Origin: Candidula unifasciata
Lineage: Eukaryota; Mollusca; Gastropoda; Stylommatophora; Geomitridae
NCBI GenBank assembly: GCA_905116865.2
Contig: CAJHNH020008412.1
Location: 219,001 to 283,000 of the forward strand
DNA: 64,000 bases
Direction: 5' to 3'
The notes under the pieces are model-generated. The model was not told the origin of the DNA, made no database searches, and worked only from the letters and a program-made list of their open reading frames with translations. Every line of letters starts with the position of its first letter. Position 1 is the stretch's first letter. The translations under genes and the position numbers were made by a program. Shown one piece after another: positions 32,330 through 44,600 of the stretch.

Positions 32330-32880
32330 ACAGCTATGTTAGGACACCCTACACAAGAGGTGAAGTGGAGTATGAGGGTCATCGGCTCCGACTGTCAAAG
32401 GTAGCGGGAGCTGATCAGACAGTCAATAGCAACTGGTGACCTAACGACACGAAGGATTATGTGATGCTGATGATCCGGAGAGTCGGCACAGAACCAATAC
32501 ACAACTTTATAGGTAGGCAACAAACTAAATGATTTGGTCATGCAACAAGACTGACATCAGACAAGGCACCACATAGAGCAATGTTATACATATACAAGTG
32601 TAACAGACCACGCAGAACATAGACCGCAGAAATATCAGAGACACTGAAAAGTACAGAAGGGTCCATTCCAGAGGTCTCTTCCTGCCATAACGTGATGAAG
32701 CATTCCAGGAGTAGAGAAAAGAAGAATAAGATGCTTATGATGCTGATAAGACTACTAGGAGAACCAAAAAGACGACGAAGAGATAATATACAGGCAGACC
32801 AGCAAACACTTGGAGTCACCAATTGGAAAGAGGCAACCAGTCACAGAGATGAATGAAGTCGGGTGATATATGTAGCAATG
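32330..32880 (+). mobile_element. Adjacent LINE C-terminal fragments
   Basis: 32330-32480 resembles 52380-52500 (gagctgatcagacagtcaatagcaactggtgacc). 32520-32720 is the sense copy of the family at 13735-14110. 32740-32880 is an LG-type end (agacgacgaagagataatatacaggcagacc). Confidence 0.6.
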
Positions 32881-32999
32881 AATCCAAAGGGCCGTCTTTA
32901 CCCGCACAGAATTGCATGTTACACCTGGCTTGTATCTTCTTCATCTTCTTAGAACATTAGGCGAGGAGAGGAGTGGGTCAAAGGGCCACCTGAACAGTC

Positions 33000-33780
33000 A
33001 GACTTGTGTAGTATCATAATCACACTGTGCCGGGAATGCAGAGACTAGCCAGCAGGTACCACAGAGGTGGAAATTAGCAGTTAATTCAAGATAATGCTCG
33101 CTCAGAGGATTTAATTATTTACACAGACGGTTCAGTGTCAAGCGGCAAAAGAAGTGCTTGGGGCTTCTTAGCAAAAGTTAATGACCGACGTTTGGTGCGG
33201 GAGAGCCTAGCATATGATACCACAACATCCAGCTTAAGAATAGAGGTGGAGGCGGTCACTGTAGCTTTCCGCTGGTTAGAGAACACGACACACACATCGT
33301 GATTGTAACTGACTTAGAAAGCATGCTGATGAAGATAAGGACAGGCATGCTTCGTGCAGAGTGGTATGCTTGGCAACGGGGGACACGGGTGAGGAGTAGT
33401 GTCTGGATTTTTCTACCGAGGTGCGCCGGTGTGAAATAAACAGGCGGACAGACTGGCTGGCTCTGCACAACTTGGTGGAATACTGATACATTTATAAGGC
33501 AGATGTGATTAGTGCCTTGTGGGAGAGCGTGTACAATTCGGAGGAGCAGATGGATCACCACAGTGTGGTGAGATTGATGCAGTTGGGGGTGACGAGAGGT
33601 TCTGGCAGAAGCTCGAGGCTCAGAGGAAAGGCAGGACGGACGTTTAATCAGAATGCTACTGGCAACATTAGTAACGGAACTCTTCGCTGGCTGCTGAAAA
33701 TAGGGACCGAACGCTTACGGGAATGCCCCGAGTGCTGTGATGTCGGTTTTTGAATCAAACCAGATATAATTAAATCAAAT
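33000..33780 (+). mobile_element. RNase H-LINE 3' fragment with near-complete RNase H
   Basis: The plus strand has LIIYTDGSVSSGKRSAWGF, then LRIEVEAVTVAFRWLENTTH, VTDLESMLMKIRTGML, the block missing from the 16672 copy, then GNKQADRLAGSAQLGGILI with small lesions, and LMQLGVTRGSGRSSRLRGK. It ends with the family terminus near 33760. Confidence 0.82.
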
Positions 33781-33783
33781 CGT

Positions 33784-34245
33784 TCGCTTGAAAAAGATTA
33801 TCTATATCTGCAATGTGTTCTCTAGTATGAACTTCACTGTCTGTTGTAATTCACTCAGCGACTCGTAAAGTTTGACTTGCACCGATGTTTCTCTTGGCCA
33901 AAAGTTTTTCCCTGATATGTTGCATTTGGGACAGTCTTGGAGGACATGATCTGTTGTCTCAGGTGCCAGTCCAGATGTGCACATGGCTGATTCGCCGATT
34001 TTAAGTTTGTTGTACATATAGCTGCGAAGTCGATTGTCTCTTGTTTCCTATAGCGTTTGTGCGTGGCATCCTGATTTTTACGGTGCGCCTCCTGGCTGGT
34101 TGCCTCCGATGTCAGCACCTTATGCTGATATAACGTTACGGAGGCCATATTTTAAACTTCTTTTTATGTTGAACGAGCTATTTTGGACCTGCATTTTTGG
34201 CCTACCGTCTAGACTGAGATTTTTAACTCTCAGAATAGTATGCTA
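33784..34245 (-). mobile_element. LINE C-terminal fragment (antisense)
   Basis: The minus strand gives KLKIGESAMCTSGLAPETTD and HVLQDCPKC, a zinc-knuckle-like tail typical of RNase H-bearing LINEs of the Jockey/I group. Upstream frames are broken. Confidence 0.7.
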
Positions 34246-34339
34246 AATCTTTAGGTAGCGTCGCGGAGTGGAGAAACTGATCGATCGAGCCTCAAGCCCC
34301 ACCCCCCCCCCCTTCCCAAACCTGTTGCTAACTGAAAAT

Positions 34340-34860
34340 GTGACTACCCTTGGGTCTCTAAGTCTTATACTGAGTGACAGATCAACATGGCAATCCTGTA
34401 TTTCCTGCTCACTGCCTGTCGTTTTTCTTATCTCCTGGAATGCCTCGCAACGTCAGGTCAGGAATAACTCGCTAGAACAGGCCTTTTGTTTGCTTTGTGT
34501 GTATTAATTTACAGTGTCTCCGATATTTCCTCAGTCCATGTCTGTGTGGTCGACCTCTATGTCGGATACCACTGTTTGTATAACATTGCTTCCAGAGGTG
34601 CTCTGTCTGTTGCCAAGCTTGTTACATGCCCACACCATTTGTCTACTGACGAAGTTCAGTATTGGTGCTGTGCTTTCCCTCCTCTTGATATCATCGTTTC
34701 TAAGTTGAACGTTTATATCGTTATTCATTCTAAGGGCGAGACGGATATACAATCAGTTACCGGTGCCCTCGGAATTGGAACTCATCGCGTGTTCCTGAAG
34801 ATGGGGACGGAGCGTTTAAAGGGAGTGTCCTGAGTGCTGTGATGTCGATTCTTAATTCAA
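34340..34860. mobile_element. LINE fragment (-) joined to RNase H-LINE terminus (+)
   Basis: 34340-34735 antisense matches 13735-14110, with NDDIKRRESTAPILNFVSRQ on the minus strand. 34736-34860 (+) is the RNase H-LINE terminus (cctgaagatggggacggagcgttt). Confidence 0.65.
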
Positions 34861-35536
34861 CATATTCATTCTTCCGTTTTCTTAGAAAATGTATTCCCTG
34901 GATCTCTGAAATTTTCTACGAGCACTACATAAACTGGAACATGAGTTGTGTGAAGCTCGATAGTCTACTTTTCGTTCTTTATAAGCTGGACCAGTTATGG
35001 GATTTCAAAACTTCCTAGGATATAAATTGACTTTTAATTAGGACAGTCGTAAAAACCACACCAGTCTGGTGTACCCTGCAGTCCTGTGTTGGTAAGGAGT
35101 TGAGCGTTCAGGACTCAGAATGTTGAAGACGAACAAGCAACTAGAAAATCCTATTGTTTCTAGAGATGTGGATACACACAAAAACAAAATACATCGTGTC
35201 TCATGAATCTTAATCAATCGTAAGATCAATCTCAATAGTGCTCTTGACAGAGCTCATCAACGAGTAGCCGACACTTCGCTGAGGTACAAGGTGGAAGGGA
35301 ATAAGTGAAGAAGAAGCATATAAAACAATTAAACACAGAGGTTCCAAAAAAAAAAAAAAAAACTAGAAATGGAAAGAGCTGTTAAAGAGAAATGAAGCAA
35401 ACAAACGAGATCCATTGCAGCCACTCTCATTGCGGAGACGCAATGGTTGAATGCTGAAGAAAGAAGACCTAGGATCAAACCCAACGTAAAACAAATCTGT
35501 TTCCAGTTGTGAGAGAGCTCCAACAATAATGGAAAG
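34861..35536. other. Intergenic region upstream of SMG6
   Basis: No gene was seen apart from a probable LINE tail at 35270-35315 (cgctgaggtacaaggtggaa..gaagaagaag). An A run lies at 35346-35362. The ~150 bp before the SMG6 start (35390-35536) are non-repetitive and probably hold 5' UTR or promoter, but no clear core element is seen. Confidence 0.4.
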
Positions 35537-35609
35537 ATGGCAGCTGGAGAAGAGATTGTGAGAATATCGTATGCGCACTTGGAGAACATTGTACTTTCTA
35601 CTCACCCAG
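35537..35609 (+). CDS. SMG6: SMG6 exon 1 with start codon
   Basis: 24 codons plus one base, donor gtgacg after ...STHP+G. Start context gaaagATGG is Kozak-like. MAAGEEIVRISYAHLENIVL matches the vertebrate N-terminus in length and in the VRIS core. The leftover base joins exon 2 exactly (G|AC, Asp25). It is too short to stand out as an ORF. Confidence 0.85.
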
Positions 35610-38600
35610 GTGACGGCGACTTTTAATTTTGCTTTTATTAGATATATAATTTACAGGTTTCAAGCGGATTTTGGCCCGTTCCTAATTGCACTACCTACGC
35701 TCTTGAATTGTAATTCTTTTAAGTTTTATATTTTCAGTTTCAGTAGTGACAGTGTTGAGTTTACATAAACGAACAGCAACTTTAGTCAAATTTTCAAAAT
35801 CGTTTTTTCCTTATAAAACCGATACAGCTGCATTCGTATTGAAAAACCCTTTCCAACGATGCCTCTTTCATGCCTGTATGTCAAGTGTAAGCCGTTATCG
35901 AAGTAACACACTTGACACTGACAGGCTGTTTAATTAATTTTTATCTCTATTACTATTACTATTACTTCATTTGTTTATATTTAATTTATTAAATAATTTA
36001 ATGTTTTTAATAGTACAGTGTTGACTATGGTTTGAGGAGGCAAGTACAAGTAGAGGTTGTATTTGACTGTTTCTGCGATCGTTTTAAAAAGGTGGGAATT
36101 TATAATATTTAATAATATAAATAAATGTATAAAATTATATTAATAATATATAAAATTATATAACTTGTTAATTGTTAGAATTATTCTACTTCCGTGAGTG
36201 CCGAACAGTTGTCTGTAGTATATATATATATTATAATGCATGTACAAACACTATTTTATGTATTGTATGTTTGGCAAAACAGACATAGTGAAAAGTGGTT
36301 ACTATGTTATAAATTATTTATTAAATTTATGTACATATTGATGTTTATTGTTGTATGTTTGGTAAGACAGGCACATAACTGAAATATTGGGTATTATATA
36401 TGTATTTTATATTTGGTGAGATACAGTGTTTGTCTGTACTAGAGATACTGGTGAAGTTAATGTATATATATGCTGTTTGTCTGTACTAGAGATACTGGTG
36501 AAGTTAATGTATGTTCTGTTTGTCTGTACTAGAGATAATGGTGAAGTTAATGTATGTTCTGTTTGTCTGTACTAGAGATACTGGTGAAGTTAATGTATGT
36601 TCTGTTTGTCTGTACTAGAGATACTGGTGAAGTTGATGTATGTTCTGTTTGTCTGTACTAGAGATACTAGTGAAGTTAATGTATGTTCTGTTTGTCTGTA
36701 CTAGAGATACTGGTGAAGTTAATGTATGTTCTGTTTGTCTGTACTAGAGATACTGGTGAAGTTGATGTATGTTCTGTTTGTCTGTACTAGAGATACTGGT
36801 GAAGGTAAGTATGTTCTGTTTGTCTGTACTAGAGATACTGGTGAAGTTGTTCATCATGCAATTGGTCGGTGATCTACAGTAGCAGAGTGGCTCAATAGTT
36901 TTAGATTTGATTCCTTATAGTTGTGATTTTTTAAGTGGACATAAAACTCCCAGATCAACTCAGTCTAAAATAGAGATCAGGAAGTTGGGGTGACTAGTGG
37001 AATAATGTTTACTAGTTCACCACTTGAGTGCTGATTGGTCTATAAAAAGCATTGCATGTCCAATGCAGCATGGTATGAAAGGATCCTTTTTTTTTAAAAC
37101 TGTGCAGTCAGAATGCTTCATTTCCTTCTTCGCGATCACTATCTGTAAACTCAGGCGGAAATTTCTGGTTGTTCATCCACTTCTAGACTTTAATCTTGTT
37201 CCCAAACTTGATTTTTGTGTGGACATCAGTTTGACAGATCTGGCTTATCTGTACGCAAAATGTTGGTTACTTGCCTCTTAGGTAGATGAGCTCCAGCTCT
37301 AAAGGAAATTCCTAATTAGTCAACTCTTACGACATGCTTGTTAGGGAGGCAGTGGTTCTGTTCTTTTTTCTCCCAGAATGGGGGTCCCAGAACCCGACCG
37401 CGTAAATCAGCATGCCTGACAGTCTGTTTTTGAAATGATACAATGATACGCGAGCACCTGAAAATTAAGTCTCAGGCCAGTTGGGCTCTCGTTCACCGGA
37501 TGGAATGGGATCCACTCTTGTTTTCCGGATGCAGTATGTCGGGTTCACTCGTACTATTCGTGTTCTGACATTTGGCTAGGAGATGATGTGTCTACTGGAT
37601 GATATTACGCACGCTCTAAGATGACATAGCTGTGACAAGTCGACACCGTCTCCAAGATACAAGACTGTTTATTGACATCTAAACACTAACATAGATTGTC
37701 CCGTCCATGTCCTAATCAACAGTTTTCACGCAACACATTGTTTAGACGCCAACACGCTGACTCCTCACACATTCACCAACCAGAATTCTGCGTCTTTAGT
37801 TCCACATCTCCGCATAAATGGATCTGGTCATGGCATAGAGTTTCACACCACTGACTTGGCTGGACTTTACTTCGATGGATGTTGTCGTCTGGTCTTCATC
37901 TCGCAGCAATCAGTTTTGCATCCTCATTCACACTCGATCACTCTCATGTTCTCTCGTTCTGACGGTCAACACCTACTATCTGATCAGACTGGGGTCTGAA
38001 CTTATACCCAGTGTTCGTTCCACGTGGCGACCAGTGGTCGTTCTTGGGTTCCACGTGGCGACCTGTGGTCGTTCTCCTTGGGTTCCACGTGATAACACCT
38101 GGTCGTCCCCTACCTCGAAAACCTCTGTTAATCCGAGTATCTGGCTTCACTCGGTGTTATGGTTAACCTGGGGCTTTTCCCCAAACCTTCCCAATCAGGG
38201 TGAAAATATCCCCCATTACACCGGATGGGATAGGATCCAGTTCTCCCTGAAATGTTTACGAGCCCAGCCTGGATAAAAAAAACTTTTTCTTCTTGTCTTT
38301 CTAACCCCCAATGGAGCATAGGCCTTTAGCCAGCTCACACCAAGTCTTTCTATCTTTTGCTGTCATATGCAGCTCTCCTTATGTCCTCCACATCTTTTTA
38401 ACTTCACACTCCAGGTCCCTTATCCATGTATTTTTTGGTCTTCCTTTATTTTTTAACCCTGTGGGTTCCAGTGCAAAGACATTCTAGTTATATAGTTCTC
38501 AGATTTTCTCAATGTCTCTCCTATCTCACTCGTGTGTCATCTGGGCCCTTGCAGGAAGCAAAGAATTTGAACACTGCACTCTACCAGGCATGTTGTAAGA

Positions 38601-41600
38601 GGCAACTAAGGGTAGGGTTGGGCCAGAAGTTGGTTACTTCATCCTGTAAAAACAATAGCAACAAAAACCAACCAACCATGAAAAGGTTAAAAAAACAAAA
38701 ACCTACCCTAAGAGAAATAGGACATATCTTTATGGTAAAAGACCACCATGGTTAGTAGACTAGGCCACCTACACAATGAATAGAGTATATGTAATGTCTG
38801 TTTTTCTAAGCTTTCCTGAAATTCCCATTTATCTTTTCCTTGTGTCGGGGTGGGGGGTAGTAGGATATTGCACATCAGGGTACTAATATTACACCATGGC
38901 TCGCGTCAGATACCACTTGAAAAATCTTACACTGAAAGGCAGAAGAAGGATTGGAGAAAAGATGACTGTAAAGGTGAGTACATTCGGCTAGTCCATGACA
39001 GTCCGTCTCTTTTGTAAGGTTAGACAAGGCTAACATCTAATTTGTTGCATTCTTATGTTGCAGACCAGCAGAGGACAAGCGAACACAGGTCATTGAAACA
39101 TAACAAGAACCGCCGTCCCGCCCAGCAGATTTACAGACCTGGACAACTTCGACAGACCAAAGGGCAGAGATTGCCATCTGGCAGTGGAGAAAGTTTTGAC
39201 GCTGCCGAAGGAAAGCCGGCTGCCGGAGAAGAAGAGGACTGGGATCTAGATGAATTGAATGTGAATTCTACAGATGAAGATAAGGGTAAAGAGAGTCGAG
39301 AAGGCAGCAGAGATGTCAGTGATAAAGATATTCATCAGCGTTTGGATGACCTATATATTGACTCACCTCCCAGAGAGTTGGACATTTTATCCTCGCAGCA
39401 GGTTCAGTCTTTTAGTCGGCCGATTCTTGATGTCAACATGTCTGGCAGAGATGATGACAGAAGGTCAGAGAAGGGACATGGAAAACGTAGAGGAAAGAGA
39501 CCAGATATCCAGATTTATGTTCCAAAGGGCAGGCAAGGAGACAGGGATAGTAGAAGTGAGGAGAGGGATGGAACGTTTGAAAATTCAGCTTCATCTAAAA
39601 CAGATGGAAACAGAGATCAAGAGCAGTTTGATGAGATCATTGTAGAGTCAGCCGAGAGTCCTAGAAAGGTGCAGGTGAAACACAAAGGTGGATCTATGCA
39701 GGTGACTGTGATCAATGAACCCCTGGCAGCCGGGACTGAAAATATACCTTGTGGTTTGCACAAGGATGTGACGACATCAGTGCACAAGGATGTGACGACA
39801 TTAGCGCACAAGAAAAAACAAGAGCACAATTATCAAGCAACAGAATTGGATGTAAACAAAAAACAAACAAAAAGGAATGAATATGAGCAGAGAAACAGGC
39901 AGTGGCAACAAGAAAATGAAAAGGGAATGGGCACTAAAAAGTCATTTGAACAAACTGATAAAACAAGAGGCAAATCAGACTACAGAAGCAGTGATGTGCC
40001 ACCTAGTGAAGAAAGGAAACAAATGCAACGGAAGCCGGAGAGGCCAGTAAAATCATACAGTCAAAATCGTAGATCTAACTCAAGTGATTCAAGACCACCT
40101 GAACAAGAGCATAACAATTCTAAGATGAGAAAGGAAACTTTTTCTAGTGATACTTTTCCCCGTGCCAAAGGACCGGGTTCAAAGGCTGCTGGTTCAGCTG
40201 GAAGAGAAGTATTTTCCCAAAGCAAAGGTGGTAAAGACATAAAAGGAAATGGCAGAGAAGGTGACAAGTTCTACTGGGGCATGCGCAGACAGCGAACTGG
40301 CAGCATCAGCAGTGAGGCCAGCGTCGCAAGTAATCCCAGTAACGGATCATTTTATAGTGGCAGCAGTGACTTTACCGAGGACGATGAACCGGAGCATATT
40401 CTCAACTGGGGTGAAGAGGTAGAGAAGGCGCACCTTGAGGAGCTTGCACGCTTGGTGCATGACGGTGCCCAGAAGCTGACCAGTTCTTTGGATGTCTACC
40501 CTACTTGTAGCCCCGATGCAGTTTCCAGTGGCAACAAAAAAGCACCTGTAGCAGTGTCTATGAAAGAAAATAGTTTTGTTGTTACCAACAAAGCCCATCA
40601 GGGCCAGAGTAAAGAGGGAAGAACCAGGCGACGCAACAGGCACCGGAAAAACTCATCTCATCATGGCAGTCGAGACTCTTCAGTGCACAGCGGTGCACCC
40701 GGAGATGATGCCTACAGTGAGGGCAGCCATCGCAGGAGGAGGAGGCACAGAAATTCACATGGGTCTCAAGCATCTTATGACCACCACCACCAGCAGCAGC
40801 AGAATCTTCAACAAAAACCACAACAGTATGGTGAAGGGAGACATTTTGGAAACAACACTGGGGACAGCTCAAGAGGGGGCAGGTCTGGACTTCAAGTAAC
40901 TGTTGGCCATAACAACAGACATGTGGAGATTAGCCGAGTCAGTGGATTTCGTCAGAGGCATCGGAGCGATGAGAAATGGGATCCACATGTTGTTAAAGAT
41001 TATGATGTTGATGATGAGGAAGAGCACTGGGATGCAGAGATAGATTATAGTGATGAAAAAGTTCTGAGAAAAGGTGCTGGTTCAAAGCAGTATAGCCTGC
41101 AGAGATGGGAGAAAAATGTGCCGCCTCGGTTTAGGAAGGAGAGTGGAGGGGCTAGTGGAAGAGGTAGAAGGAACAGTGGAAGCAGTGGAGGTGGAGAGCC
41201 TGAAAGTTACAGACATGAAGGAAGCAGAGATGATGAGAGTCATAAGCAGGATGCAGATCATCTTGGCAGAAGTGACAGCAGTGGTGTTTGGCGGCAACAA
41301 AAAGAGGCTGACCAGAGAGCTGTTCACCCGGCCCATGATGCCAGCGGCACCGCTAACACTCGCTCCAGTAATCGGGGTCGAGGCGGAAATGTTAGCCACG
41401 GTCGTAGTTGGAAGCAGTCTGATCCAGCAGATTACCGTGGCGTGGCTGAACACTCATCTTCACATAATCATGACGACCTAGCATTACCTCATACAACTCA
41501 GACCGGAGGGTTGCTACATCTTCCTGCTCAGGTGGAACCTCCACGTCCTCATAGTAACCCCAACCCAGCTGCACACGCAGATCATTTTCATCATCATTAT

Positions 41601-44600
41601 CATCACCATGAAAGTCACCATGGCCCTGCTGTCAACACCACAGTAGCCTCTAACACACGTGGGCTGGCTTGTGGGAAGAGACAACTCTTTGATCCCAAAA
41701 ATCCTTCCACGCCCATTTTTGTATCGGATGCGCCACCTCCAGCTGTGCAGTTTGAAGAAACAGATAGAATCTCATCTGCTGTGGGGTCAGGAGGCATGCC
41801 GCCTTCTCCCGAAGGAGGCCATTTATACCCCCCAGCTTTCTATCACCCTGTGTATGGTTTCCGGCTGCCAGTGCCGCATTTTCCTCCGGGTGCGAATCCT
41901 TACATGGCTAGTTTTCCTGGAGGCTCAATACCTCCACATGTGTTTTATCGCTTTCCACGCATGGCTGCACCACCAGACATATCATCGTTCTATAGCAGGT
42001 AATGCATATCATGTGTGAGTGTCTGTGTCTGTGAGAGAGAGAGCAGAGTCCAGAATGGATGAACCACCAGGACATTCTGCTGGAGTTTAGAGCCTGTGAA
42101 TGCTAAAAATAATAAAGAAAAAAAACCAGTGCTATGTTATTTCTACTAAAAATTATAATGAGAAGACGGCATAAGAAAATGGAAGAAGAGATTAATGTAG
42201 CTCAGGCTGGATTTAGACAGGGAAGAGGAACAAGAGATCATATTTTCAACATGCGTTTAATAATAGAGAAGTGTAGAGAATTTAATGTAAATCTGTTCTT
42301 ATGTTTTGTGGATTATTCAAAAGCATTTGACTGTGCTACAACATCAGAAGCTTTGGGAAATCATGAGGAATATGGGCTTTCCATCACATATAGTGCAGCT
42401 CATTAAAATGCTCTATCAAGACAACAAGCAGTAGTCAGAATAGAATGGAGAGACATCAGACTGGTTTGGCATCAAGCAAGGAGTCAGTCAGGGATGTGTG
42501 CTGTCACCGTATTTGTTCAACCTGTACGCCGAAAATATAATGAGAAATGTAAGAGATGATATAAACAAGGAACAATATGATGCCCTAAACATCGGTGGTC
42601 ATGAAATACCAGAAATTCGTTATGCTGATGATACAGTATTACTATCATCACAAAATGGTTTAGAAAACTTATTAACCTCACTCCAAAGAAATAGTGAAAA
42701 TCATAACTTATTTCTTAACATAGCAAAAACAAAGATAATGCATATAAACAAAACTGCCATGGAGAAGGAAATATATGTTAATGAGGAAAGATTGGAAGTG
42801 GTGGAAAATTTCGAATATCTTGGGTCACTGGTTACCAACAATGGTGACACAATGAAAGAAATTAAACGGCGACTATCAATTGCTCTTCAAAGACTAAAAA
42901 CAACTGAATAAATTATGGAATTGTACAGATAGAATTACAAAGGTCAGAGATTTTTAAGAGCATGCATCTTTCCCATTTACGCCTGTGAGACCTGGACACT
43001 TACTAAACAAGCGGAACAGCGCATAAATGCATTTGAAATAAATGTTACAGACAGGTTCTAAGAATATCTTGGGTAAAGAAAAGAACAAATGCATCCATAC
43101 TTCAAGAGCTGAATATTGAAGAGGGTTGGCTAGTAAAGACAATAAAACAAAGAAAATTGAAATATTTTGGTCACTTGAAACGTCATGGAAGTCTAGAGAG
43201 AACAATAATGGAGGGGTATATGCCTGGGAAGAGAGGAAGAGGAAGGCCAAGGAGAAGATGGGTGCAGGATGTGGCAGATGATCTCCAGATGGGTGTATCA
43301 GACGCAGGACATCTTGCTCATGATAGGAAGGTTTTTCCTGGAGGGTTGTTATGGCAGCGAGGTTCCGCGAGGGACATGCTACTGAATGAATGAATGAATG
43401 TTATTTCTGCTTTTTGCTTTGAAACTTTCTGTCTTTTCTAATGTTGCATTCCAAAAGTTTCTCTCGACAACTCAGACTCACCAGCAGTTTATGCACTGAC
43501 ATCTTTTCTTTCCATGATAAAAGACTGCTAGTACACTTTATGTGTCTCATTTTGTTTGTTGGTTTTTATTTTTAATATAACTCAGTATCTGGGATTCATG
43601 AAATAAGCCAGTCACACTGTTTGGTACTGAAAGAGTTGGAGTACATAGTAAACAAATCCTATCTCTTTGGCAGGTAGTCTGCCAAAAGGAAGCACCATCA
43701 GTTGCTGCTGAACAATGTTCGTAGATGTCCTGAGTGCCATGTTACCAATTCTGAATTAATTCATTCCAGAACCACACTACATAATCCTAACATAAAGGGG
43801 ATATCTCGTGGTAAAGGTGGCTAACTAAAGGAGGACTGCATGGCATCTGCATGCCTGCTGGTTCAGTAGTGGATGACAGATGTAGTTGTAGAAATATTTT
43901 CTATAACATATCCCTTGACCTGTGTTCATGGAGGTGTATCGATGGAAGCACAAGCCCAAACCTGTCATCTATCTCTGTCTTCTGCTTGTTGAACAAATGT
44001 AATGTAATTTAGTCCTGTTCACATTTCTTGGTTTTATTATTCCAGGTTCTTATTTAAACCCCTTCTTCGACTACACACCCCCTTCTTTGCCATCCCATGT
44101 TTCTTAAAGCTATAGTCTTTGCAGTCAAACGTGGATCAAGATCGGCATGGGTATACACAGCACAAAGGATGGAAAAAACAATAAAAGAGGATAGCGGTGC
44201 TTACCGTACGACTACATCAAGCATGACCAAGGAGATGACTGCTGCTACTAGAGCACTCGCATGGGTAGTAGAACAAGCAACCACATGTGCGGTAATCGTT
44301 TTAGACTCTTAACATGCTTTAGAAAATTGCTCCAGGGAGTCCATGCTCTGAATGGGTAGAAAGCAATCGAAAGTCGCAGTTAACCTCCACCATCTGGATC
44401 TACATACCTGGGCACACCGGAGTAAATGGCAATGAGAGAGCTGACTAGCTTGCAAGTAATGCACCAATGCAAATAGAAAGAAGCATGGAGAGAGCAGATA
44501 TTATCAACACTGTACGGACTAGGTTGGGGAATAACGACGAATCTCTGACGCTAACACAACTGCGTGACCGAGGAGCTGGCTTGGTGGAGCACGTCTATGC

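Noticed and set aside
37400..38280. LTR retrotransposon or solo LTR
   Set aside because: A ~20-bp direct repeat at the ends is not enough; no TG..CA ends, TSD, primer-binding site or pol sequence seen.
38879..38973. Possible extra SMG6 exon (…SYTERQKKDWRKDDCK) with a good gtgagt donor joining 39064 in frame
   Set aside because: No acceptor gives a phase that accepts exon 1 (which leaves one base), and direct joining of 35609 to 39064 gives a family-like N-terminus. It could still be an alternative first exon; only transcripts can tell.
39042..39063. Upstream in-frame codons of the 2.9-kb ORF
   Set aside because: They form the polypyrimidine tract and AG of the intron 1 acceptor and start at TTG, not ATG.
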